A stretch of DNA of 33,444 nt. Origin: Kofleriaceae bacterium (GTDB taxonomy: Bacteria; Myxococcota_A; Polyangia; Haliangiales; Haliangiaceae). Numbering within the stretch: position 1 is the stretch's first letter; the number at the start of each line of letters is the position of its first letter. Made by a program: the position numbers and the translations under genes. The notes below the pieces were generated by a model that saw only the letters and a list, made by a program, of their open reading frames with translations, searched no databases and was not told the origin of the DNA. Positions 7,771 to 13,850 of the stretch are shown here, in pieces. The DNA is taken from the NCBI GenBank assembly GCA_020633495.1, contig JACKDR010000045.1:1-33444 (forward strand), read 5' to 3'.

Positions 7771-8364
7771 TCAGGTCGCCGCGGGCTGGACGTGGGCGAC
7801 GATGATCGCGTTCCCCGAGTCGGGGTAGGCGTAGCCGATCCGCAGCAGCGACGTCGCCACCGCGGCGAACGCGCCCTCGGCGACCAGGCGGGCGAGCGCG
7901 CCCGCGATCACGTAGCGGACGTGGCCCTCGAGCCAGCCGTCCTCGCCGCCCTGGTTGAGCTCGGCGTAGCGCTCGGACCGCACGAAGGCGTCGTAGCTGA
8001 CCTCGAAGGTGTGGATCGGGTCGTCGGCGAGGGCGTAGTCGCCGTACTGCGGATCGAAGTCGAGGGCCTGGATCTGGCGGGCCGTGGTCATCGCCGTCTT
8101 CCACCGGTCGGGCGCCGCGGCCAGCTCGGGCAGCAGCGCCAGCATCCGCGCGTTGCGCGCGGCGGCGCCCTCGGCGTTGCGGGCCCGGGTGTCGGCCAGG
8201 ACCTCGTACCAGCCCTTGTACGGGTCCGCCCACAGCACGATCGCGGCCAGCGGCTCGGCGGGGCCGTCGTCGGCCAGCGTGGCCAGCGCGAGCCGCAGCT
8301 CGGTGACGAGGCGATCCTCGAGAACGGCCCAGTCGGGCAGGGGCGGCGCGGCCGTGGTCGACAT
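7771..8364 (-). CDS. Unrecognised 197-residue protein (weak DUF4303-like flavour)
   Basis: I do not recognise this protein with certainty. It begins with an amphipathic helix (WAVLEDRLVTELRLALATLA), then AAIVLWADPYKGWYEVLADT, a helical middle and a C-terminal helix-strand segment (VRYVIAGALARLVAEGAFAA and LRIGYAYPDSGNAIIVAHV). The order 'helix, Y/W-rich strand, helical insert, closing helix' loosely recalls DUF4303-type proteins found among immunity/SMI1-like families, but no diagnostic motif was seen. It has no signal peptide. Start ATG 8364 is preceded by TATCCT (8372-8377) with a 7-nt gap and no ribosome binding site. Confidence 0.65.
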   Translation of the reverse strand: MSTTAAPPLPDWAVLEDRLVTELRLALATLADDGPAEPLAAIVLWADPYKGWYEVLADTRARNAEGAAARNARMLALLPELAAAPDRWKTAMTTARQIQALDFDPQYGDYALADDPIHTFEVSYDAFVRSERYAELNQGGEDGWLEGHVRYVIAGALARLVAEGAFAAVATSLLRIGYAYPDSGNAIIVAHVQPAAT

Positions 8365-8371
8365 GGCGTCG

Positions 8372-8377
8372 AGGATA
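8372..8377 (-). promoter_or_regulatory. -10-like TATCCT, 7 nt before the start codon at 8364
   Basis: Minus strand: TATCCT, CGACGCC, ATG. Same close spacing as at several other genes of the window. Confidence 0.4.
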
Positions 8378-8413
8378 GCGCGGCGCCGGCGCGCCGGACC
8401 GCGCGCCGGCGGA

Positions 8414-9751
8414 TCAGCGGCTCAGATGCAGGGATCGTAGATCGCGACGCAGCGCGCGGCGGTGAACGCGCCGGTGACCTGGAGCGTGCCGTCGCCGCCG
8501 TCGATCGAGCCGGCGACCTCGGTGTCGGAGAGCGTCGTCAGCGTCACCGTCGCCGGCACGTAGGCGTCCGGCTGGTACAGGTGCAGCGACACCGCGTTGT
8601 CGCCGAGCGCCGGCGGGGTCGTGAACCAGGCCTCGAGCAGGCCGGCGTGACCGAAGTAGGGATCCGGCACCTCGGTCGTGGTCGACAGCATGACGGCGAT
8701 CTGGAAGCACGCCTTGGTGACGTGGCCGGTGTTCCACCACGCGGCCTGATAGGCGGTGGCGGCGCTGCCGTCGCCGAGATCGACGGACACCGAGGCGGCG
8801 CCGCCGCTGGCGCACGCCACGCCGGGCGTCGCGTCGAGGCCCGCGTCCGGGGGCGTGGCGTCGACCGTCACCGGTCGGGCGTCGGCGGCGGGCGCGCCGC
8901 CGTCGCCGCAGGCTCCCAGGAGCGAGGCGAGCGACGCGCCCAGGGCGACCGCGACGGCGGAGCTGCGCATGCGGCGAGCAGAGCACGGCGCCGTGGCGCG
9001 ATCCAGCGGCTTCGGCGCGGCCGCCGCGGCCGGTCAGCGGGCCCGCCGCGCCGTCGTCGTCGCGGCTCGTCCGCGCGATCGCGGGCGCGCGCGGCGCGTC
9101 GCGCGGCGCGGGCGCGGGCGTCGTCGGGCGGGTCACGCGGTCGACGATCTCCGCCAGCGCGGTGATCAGCTCGTCGGCGCCGTGGCGCCGCGACGGTCGC
9201 AGCACCGCCTCGAGCACCGCGGCGCCGGTCATGGTCGCGAGCACGTGGACGGTGGCGTCGGGCACCGGCGGCGTGCCGGTGGTGCGGGCGTGCAGGTCGC
9301 GGGTCGCGAACGCCAGCTCGAGGAGCAGGTCGCGGGCCTCGGTGACCGCGGCGATGTCCCACAGGAACGGCACCTCCTGCGAGATCACCGTGACCACGCC
9401 GCGACGCTTCGCGACCGCGGCGAACATCGCGGCGATCCACGCCCGGGTCGCGTCGGCGGGCGGCCCCTGCGTCACCAGCGACGCGCTGGCCCGCAGGTCG
9501 GCCAGGACCTCGTCGAGGACGTGGCGGACGACCTCGGCGACCAGCGCCTGCTTGTTGGGGAAGTACTCGTACAGCGACGCGATGCCGACGCCGGCGAGCT
9601 CGGCGACGTGATTGGTGGTCAGCGCCTCGTAGCCGCGCCGCTCGAGGATCCGAGCACCGGCCTGCAGCAGCGCCAGGTAGGTGCGGTGGGCGCGGGCCTG
9701 GGTGGGCCGTTTCCGGGGCGCCAGGGGTGGTAGCGGTCGCTTGCGGGGCAT
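8414..9751 (-). CDS. TetR/AcrR-family regulator whose frame runs on through the next gene
   Basis: From ATG 9751 the first ~225 residues are a normal TetR protein. A basic N-tail is followed by the helix-turn-helix at about 28-75 (ARILERRGYEALTTNHVAEL, AGVGIASLYEYFPNKQALVA) and a helical ligand domain up to EIVDRVTRPTTP (about residue 205). Such proteins are about 190-230 residues long, but here no stop follows: the frame stays open to 8414 (445 residues), overlapping the whole lipoprotein gene out of phase. Coding character ends at about 9015-9040, where a TGA is available one base out of frame (near 9036), so the real stop was probably lost by a small indel. A palindromic operator candidate lies upstream at 9771-9786. 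Confidence 0.8.
   Translation of the reverse strand: MPRKRPLPPLAPRKRPTQARAHRTYLALLQAGARILERRGYEALTTNHVAELAGVGIASLYEYFPNKQALVAEVVRHVLDEVLADLRASASLVTQGPPADATRAWIAAMFAAVAKRRGVVTVISQEVPFLWDIAAVTEARDLLLELAFATRDLHARTTGTPPVPDATVHVLATMTGAAVLEAVLRPSRRHGADELITALAEIVDRVTRPTTPAPAPRDAPRAPAIARTSRDDDGAAGPLTGRGGRAEAAGSRHGAVLCSPHAQLRRRGRPGRVARLAPGSLRRRRRARRRRPTGDGRRHAPGRGPRRDARRGVRQRRRRLGVRRSRRRQRRHRLSGRVVEHRPRHQGVLPDRRHAVDHDRGAGSLLRSRRPARGLVHDPAGARRQRGVAAPVPAGRLRAGDGDADDALRHRGRRLDRRRRRHAPGHRRVHRRALRRDLRSLHLSR
8422..8970 (-). CDS. Small lipoprotein of unknown function
   Basis: The protein has 182 residues. Residues 1-20 form a short lipoprotein signal (MRSSAVAVALGASLASLLGA) ending in lipobox LLGAC with the lipidated Cys at 21, followed by an Ala/Asp/Pro-rich linker (about 22-50). 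This is the usual layout of myxobacterial surface lipoproteins. Residues ~52-182 are predicted beta-rich, with one Cys in the middle (VTKACFQIAV) and two near the end (AARCVAIYDPCI) that could form disulfides in the periplasm. No family is recognised. The region is also crossed by the open frame of the TetR gene in another phase; codon bias here clearly favours the lipoprotein frame. Confidence 0.75.
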   Translation of the reverse strand: MRSSAVAVALGASLASLLGACGDGGAPAADARPVTVDATPPDAGLDATPGVACASGGAASVSVDLGDGSAATAYQAAWWNTGHVTKACFQIAVMLSTTTEVPDPYFGHAGLLEAWFTTPPALGDNAVSLHLYQPDAYVPATVTLTTLSDTEVAGSIDGGDGTLQVTGAFTAARCVAIYDPCI

Positions 9752-9770
9752 GCCTCGAACCCGAGCAGAA

Positions 9771-9786
9771 CCGAGCTTTTGCTCGG
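9771..9786. promoter_or_regulatory. Palindromic TetR operator candidate in divergent promoter
   Basis: CCGAGC-TTTT-GCTCGG is a perfect inverted repeat of 6-bp arms. A further direct half-site CCGAGC lies at 9761-9766. It sits between the TetR start (9751) and the -10-like TACGAT (9789-9794) of the divergent gene, so a bound dimer would cover that promoter. Confidence 0.6.
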
Positions 9787-9788
9787 AT

Positions 9789-9794
9789 TACGAT
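9789..9794 (+). promoter_or_regulatory. -10-like TACGAT, 6 nt before ATG 9801
   Basis: TACGAT, GCTAGC, ATG. There is no ribosome binding site. The palindrome at 9771-9786 abuts it on the -35 side. Confidence 0.45.
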
Positions 9795-9800
9795 GCTAGC

Positions 9801-10054
9801 ATGAACAGCCAGCCGTTCCCGGCGCCCGCCGCGCCGTCGCCCCGCACGCCGTCGCGCTGGCGCGACCCGTTCGCGCCCGAGCCGTGGGCGCGGCGCGCCG
9901 TCCGGGTCGCGCCCGACGTGGTCCGCGACGACGCCGTGCTGGCGCGGCTGCGGGCCGCGATGACCGCGCGGTCGATCGCTACCTCGCGCAGGCGCTCGAC
10001 GGCGAGGCGCCGGGCTACGTGCCGTTCGCGATGCGCGGCGGCCCGCGGTCGTGA
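9801..10054 (+). CDS. Short unrecognised protein, frameshifted near 9967; likely TetR target
   Basis: From ATG 9801 the frame reads MNSQPFPAPAAPSPRTPSRW and on to ARLRAAMT with strong codon bias. At about 9964-9972 the bias moves to the next frame, which continues AVDRYLAQALDGEAPGYVPF and AMRGGPRS and stops at 10052-10054. Adding one base makes a continuous 84-residue protein. No family is recognised; it has a proline-rich start and a helical end and no signal peptide. Divergence from the TetR gene, with an operator candidate at its promoter, suggests it is controlled by that regulator. Whether the shift is real or a sequence error cannot be told here. Confidence 0.5.
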
Positions 10055-10122
10055 GCCCCCGGCGCGCCGGCCCGGCCGCGCCGGCGCTTGCGGCGCGCGC
10101 CGGCCTGGGCGATGAACGAGCT

Positions 10123-11019
10123 ATGGCGACGACGCGGCCGGTTCCGGTTTCCGCACCGACGATGCGGGTCATGCGGTTCCCGGACGCGGTGGCGCGGGCG
10201 CCGGCGATCGATGACTGGCTCGACGCGCGGCCGGCGGCGCTGGGTGCGGCGGCGCGGTCGTGGTTCGAGGCGATGCGGGGCTGCGGCGACGACGTCCGCG
10301 AGCTGATGCACGACGGCGCGCCCACCGCGTGCGTCGACGACGCCGCCTTCGGCTACGTCGCGGTGTTCCGCGCCCACCTGAACGTCGGCCTGTTCAACGG
10401 CGCGGTGCTGCCGGATCCCGCCGGGCTCCTCGAGGGCACCGGCAAGTTCATGCGGCACGTCAAGGTGCGGCCCGGCGCCGAGCCGCCGCCGGCGGCGCTG
10501 CGCGCGCTGATCGTCGCGGCGTACCGCGACATGCGCGCGCGTCAGGCGCCACGGCCGGCGCCGGCTCGATCCGGCGCCAAGAAGGCGGCGCGGGCGCCGC
10601 GCGCGCCGGTCGTCCTGCTCGCCGGCGGCAACCCGCAGATCGCGATGGCCGACGGCGACGCGCCGGTGCGCGCGTACGTCGCGGCGCTGCCGGGCTGGAA
10701 GCGCGCGGTCGGGGCCCGGGTCGATGCCCTGGTCGCGCGCAGCGTCCCCGGCGTGCGGCGCGCCGTGAAGTGGAACTCGCCGCTGTACGGCGTCGACGGC
10801 CAGAGCTGGTTCCTGAGCGTCCACGCCTTCACGCGCTTCCTCCGGCTGACGTTCTTCCGTGGCACGTCGCTGACGCCGCCGCCGCCCGGTGCCAGCAAGG
10901 TCGCCGGGACCCGCTACCTCGATCTGCACGAGGGCCAGGCCATCGACGAGGCGCAGCTGACCGCGTGGCTGCGCCAGGCCGCGGCGCAGCCGGGGTGGAC
11001 GCCGGGCCGCCCGGCGTGA
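10123..11019 (+). CDS. Tandem DUF1801 (YdhG-like) protein
   Basis: The protein has 298 residues from ATG 10123 and contains two copies of the DUF1801 fold, which normally occurs once in ~120-150 residues. The first copy (about 15-140) has WFEAMRGCGDDVRELMHDGA, AFGYVAVFRAHLNVGLFNGA and MRHVKVRPGAEPPPAALRAL. The second (about 180-295) has VRAYVAALPGWKRAVGARVD, VPGVRRAVKWNSPLYGVDGQ and FLRLTFFRGTSLTPPPPG. A basic Ala/Lys/Arg linker joins them. The function of DUF1801 is not settled; members are small cytoplasmic proteins related to iron-chaperone-like frataxin folds. Upstream alternative starts include GTG 10051; downstream, ATG 10162 is possible. It ends convergently with the regulator gene at 11060. 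Confidence 0.8.
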   Translation: MATTRPVPVSAPTMRVMRFPDAVARAPAIDDWLDARPAALGAAARSWFEAMRGCGDDVRELMHDGAPTACVDDAAFGYVAVFRAHLNVGLFNGAVLPDPAGLLEGTGKFMRHVKVRPGAEPPPAALRALIVAAYRDMRARQAPRPAPARSGAKKAARAPRAPVVLLAGGNPQIAMADGDAPVRAYVAALPGWKRAVGARVDALVARSVPGVRRAVKWNSPLYGVDGQSWFLSVHAFTRFLRLTFFRGTSLTPPPPGASKVAGTRYLDLHEGQAIDEAQLTAWLRQAAAQPGWTPGRPA

Positions 11020-11059
11020 GCGACGCCGGTGCGGAGCCCGCCTCGCGCCGACGCGCGGC

Positions 11060-11998
11060 TCAGTCGTCGGGCTGCACGACCGTCAGCAGGCCGGTCTGGC
11101 GGGCGTCGTAGCCGGGCAGCGTCGTGATCAGCTGGCGCAGCCAGTCGGACTTCACCATCTCGAAGAAGGCCTGGGTCGGCCGGTGATAGAACGCCTCGTC
11201 GGTGGTGACGAGGTCGTAGCGCTCCCAGATCAGCGGGATGAAGTCGAGGCCGAGGCTGCGCGATGGCGCCAGCGTGCCGAGCCCGGCGTCGGCGCGGCCC
11301 TCGGCGATGGCGGTCGCGACCTCGAGGTGGGTCGCCAGCGCCAGCTCGGTGCCGGCGACCCGCCGCTTGCCGAGCTTGAGCTCGCGCAGCAGGTGGTCCT
11401 GCAGCACGCGGACGCCGGAGCCGGGCTCGCGGCTGGCCAGCCGCAGGCGCAGGCGGATGACGTCGCCGAGGCCGGCGACGCCGCGTGGGTTGCCGTGGGG
11501 CACCATCAGGCCGATCTGGCGGTGGGCGAGGGTGACCAGCATGGCGCGGCCGCGATCGAACGCGGCCGCCACCTGCGGGCGGTTGTACTCGCCGCTGGCG
11601 GGATCGAGCAGGTGGACGCCGGCGACGTGGGCGCGGCGCTCCCGGACCGCCGCGATCCCGGCGACCGAGTTCATCGCCGCCGAGGTCACCAGCAGCGCCG
11701 GGTGCCGGCGGTTGAACTCGCGCTGGAGGATCTGCAGCAGCAGATCGTCGGCGCCGACGAAGATCAGGTGGTGGGGCTCGACGCTGTGGATCGTGACCTC
11801 GCCGCCGCGCTGACCCTGGCGGAGGACCTCGCGGGACGACGCCTCGATCCACTCGCGGACCAGGCGGCGCGAGAACACCCACCGGCCGGTGATGCGGGTG
11901 CCGGGCAGCCGGCCCTGACGGAGCAGGCGGTAGACCTGCTTCTCGTGGATCCCGAGGTACGCGGCGACCTCGCGGCTGGTCAGCATGTCACCGGGCAT
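11060..11998 (-). CDS. One-component regulator: excisionase/MerR-like HTH plus periplasmic-binding-like domain
   Basis: The protein has 312 residues. Residues ~5-55 are a helix-turn-helix of the excisionase type (MLTSREVAAYLGIHEKQVYR, LLRQGRLPGTRITGRWVFSR). Residues ~80-300 form a PBP-like domain (PF12727 type): HHLIFVGADDLLLQILQREF, VTSAAMNSVAGIAAVRERRA, VAGVHLLDPASGEYNRP, REPGSGVRVLQDHLLRELKL, ATHLEVATAIAEGRADAGLG. The same fold in molybdate/tungstate regulators binds small oxyanions or molybdopterin-related ligands, so the ligand here may be an anion; that is inference. The start could be ATG 11998 or 11986. It is divergent from an ArsB/NhaD-type permease, with repeated palindromic sites between them. 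Confidence 0.85.
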   Translation of the reverse strand: MPGDMLTSREVAAYLGIHEKQVYRLLRQGRLPGTRITGRWVFSRRLVREWIEASSREVLRQGQRGGEVTIHSVEPHHLIFVGADDLLLQILQREFNRRHPALLVTSAAMNSVAGIAAVRERRAHVAGVHLLDPASGEYNRPQVAAAFDRGRAMLVTLAHRQIGLMVPHGNPRGVAGLGDVIRLRLRLASREPGSGVRVLQDHLLRELKLGKRRVAGTELALATHLEVATAIAEGRADAGLGTLAPSRSLGLDFIPLIWERYDLVTTDEAFYHRPTQAFFEMVKSDWLRQLITTLPGYDARQTGLLTVVQPDD

Positions 11999-12005
11999 CG
12001 ACTCA

Positions 12006-12045
12006 AAGTAACTCGAAGGAACCAGACGTGCGTAGAAGTAACTTC
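12006..12045. promoter_or_regulatory. Two repeated operator-like sites between regulator and permease genes
   Basis: GAAGTAACTTC (12035-12045) is a perfect 11-bp palindrome around one central base. AAGTAACT recurs at 12006-12013, exactly 30 bp before its copy at 12036-12043, that is about three helical turns on the same face. The sites are just upstream of the regulator's ATG (11998) and about 50 bp before the permease's GTG (12096). They are likely binding sites of the regulator. Confidence 0.55.
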
Positions 12046-12095
12046 CGGTGGGCCCCCGGTGGCCCGGCGCCGGGCCGGCCCCCGATGCTGGGGAC

Positions 12096-13370
12096 GTGGA
12101 CAGCTCGCTCGTGATCGCGTGCGGGACCCTGGCCCTGACGGTCGGCCTCGCGGTGCTGCGCCCGACCGTCCGCGAGTTCCGCTTCTCGCCGGGCCGCGCC
12201 GCGGTGCTGGGCGTGGTCGTGCTGCTGGCGACCCACCTGCTGAGCCCGCGTGACCTGGTGGCGGCGGCGCGGCTGCAGTGGCGGCCGCTGCTGGCGCTGA
12301 CCTGCATCATGATCATGACCGGCGTGGTCCAGGAGGTCGGCGCGTTCGACCGCCTGGCCGCCCGCATCGAGCACGGGGCACGCTCGCGCAGCGCCGTCCA
12401 CACCTTCACCGTCGTCTTCGTCATCAGCGCGGTGACCCCGTCGCTGCTCAACAACGACGCCGCGATCCTGCTGCTGACGCCGCTGGTGGTGGCGCTGACC
12501 CGTCGCCTCTACCCCGGCCAGCCCCGGGTCACGATGGCGTTCGCGTTCGCGGTGTTCCTGGCGCCCGGCGTGGCGCCGTTCATCGTCTCCAACCCGATGA
12601 ACATGATCGTCGCCGAGTCGTCGGGGCTCGACTTCAACTCCTACGCCGCGGTGATGCTGCCGATCTCGATCGCCGGCGCGGTGCTGACCTACGTGATCCT
12701 CCGCGTCGCCTACCGACGGCTGCTGGCCGCGACCACGCCCGCCGCCGCCGGCATCGTCACGACGATCCACCCGCACCCGGCCGAGCGCCCGGCGGTGGCG
12801 CTGCTGATCGTGGTGTTCTTCGCCTATCCGGTCGGCGCCGCGCTCGGCGGCGAGATCTGGTTCGTCGCGGTGGCCGGCGCGTGCGGCTCGCTGGCGCTGG
12901 CCCGCGCCTACCGCGTCGCGCCGATGCGCAAGCTCACCGGCCACGTGTCCTTCGACATCCTGGCGTTCCTGTGGGGCATCTTCCTGGTGGTCCAGGGCCT
13001 GCGCGGGGTCGGCGTCGTCGACGGGCTCGTCGCGCTCTACCACGGCGTGCCCGCGGCCAGCGGCGCCCAGCTCGCGACCATCGGCGCGACCTCCGCGGTG
13101 GGCTCCGCCCTCATCGACAACCACCCGATGTCGATCCTCAACATGATGGCGATCGACCACACCATGGGCGTCAAGCCGCTGCTGGCGGCGCTGGTCGGCG
13201 GCGACATCGGCCCGCGGCTCTTGCCGATCGGCTCGCTGGCGGGCCTGCTGTGGATGGACCTGCTGCGCCGCCAGGGCATCGAGATCGGGATCGGGCGCTT
13301 CCTGCGCCTCGGCACCGTCGTCCTGATCCCGACGCTGACCGTGTCGCTGCTGCTGCTGTGGGCGCTGTGA
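12096..13370 (+). CDS. ArsB/NhaD-type ion transporter (IT superfamily permease)
   Basis: The protein has 424 residues with about 10-12 hydrophobic spans. The two re-entrant signatures of the ion-transporter superfamily are visible: TPSLLNNDAAILLLTPLVVA (near residue 110-130), with NND as in ArsB, NhaD and SLC13 proteins, and GSALIDNHPMSILNMMAIDH (near residue 330-350) in the second half. SNPMNMIVAESSGLDFNSYA also matches the ArsB 'N.P.N..VA...G..F..Y' stretch. The substrate may be arsenite/antimonite, another anion or Na+/H+; no ArsR, ArsC or ArsA gene is present, which weakens an arsenic role. The GTG start 12096 has GGGGA just before it. The divergent oxyanion-type regulator probably controls it. 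Confidence 0.85.
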   Translation: MDSSLVIACGTLALTVGLAVLRPTVREFRFSPGRAAVLGVVVLLATHLLSPRDLVAAARLQWRPLLALTCIMIMTGVVQEVGAFDRLAARIEHGARSRSAVHTFTVVFVISAVTPSLLNNDAAILLLTPLVVALTRRLYPGQPRVTMAFAFAVFLAPGVAPFIVSNPMNMIVAESSGLDFNSYAAVMLPISIAGAVLTYVILRVAYRRLLAATTPAAAGIVTTIHPHPAERPAVALLIVVFFAYPVGAALGGEIWFVAVAGACGSLALARAYRVAPMRKLTGHVSFDILAFLWGIFLVVQGLRGVGVVDGLVALYHGVPAASGAQLATIGATSAVGSALIDNHPMSILNMMAIDHTMGVKPLLAALVGGDIGPRLLPIGSLAGLLWMDLLRRQGIEIGIGRFLRLGTVVLIPTLTVSLLLLWAL

Positions 13371-13419
13371 GCCGCGGCCCCCGCCGGCGGTGGCCGCGCG
13401 CCGCCGCCGCCGGGCGCGG

Positions 13420-13425
13420 TACCAT
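13420..13425 (+). promoter_or_regulatory. -10-like TACCAT, 9 nt before ATG 13435
   Basis: TACCAT, nine bases, ATG. No ribosome binding site; leaderless or a leader of at most 2-3 nt. Confidence 0.4.
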
Positions 13426-13434
13426 TCGCGGTCG

Positions 13435-13848
13435 ATGACCGCACCGGCGTCTGGAACCAAGCGTGCGCGGCTGCTCGGCGGCCTGGCCGTGGCCACGCTG
13501 TTCGTCGGCGTCGCCGGGGTCGGGCTGTGGTTCGACTGCCGCAACGAGCGCAACAGTCTGGCCGACGAGCGCAAGGGCATGGGTTGCCTGCTCGGGGGCC
13601 GGCCGTTGCCGCGCGACCAGGTGCGCGCGCGCCTCGACTCGGTGGCGCGCGGCATGGCCGCCCGCGGCGAGTCGCGCTGGCCGCGGGTGTGCGCGGCCTA
13701 CTTCGACCGGGCCAAGTTCGACGCCGATGGCGCGTGGGGCCGGCGCCTCGCCGACGCCGACGCCGCCGTCGCGAGCGGCGACCTCGACGCCATCGCCGTG
13801 GCCCTGCTGGCGCTCTACGACGACGTCGACTTCGCGCAGCCCGAGTGA
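13435..13848 (+). CDS. Unrecognised small protein with N-terminal membrane anchor
   Basis: The protein has 137 residues. Residues ~12-32 are a single hydrophobic span after a basic start (GTKRARLLGGLAVATLFVGV), a membrane anchor or uncleaved signal. Residues 33-137 are predicted helical and lie outside the cytoplasm if the positive-inside rule holds. Three Cys (in FDCRNER, GCLLGG and VCAAYFDR) are all in that part. No family is recognised. Its stop is only 2 bp from the stop of the converging katG gene, so there is no room for a separate terminator. Confidence 0.7.
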   Translation: MTAPASGTKRARLLGGLAVATLFVGVAGVGLWFDCRNERNSLADERKGMGCLLGGRPLPRDQVRARLDSVARGMAARGESRWPRVCAAYFDRAKFDADGAWGRRLADADAAVASGDLDAIAVALLALYDDVDFAQPE

Positions 13849-13850
13849 GC

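Noticed and set aside
12096..13370. An arsenic resistance operon
   Set aside because: The permease fits ArsB/NhaD broadly, but no arsR, arsC or arsA gene is nearby and the regulator is of a different type.
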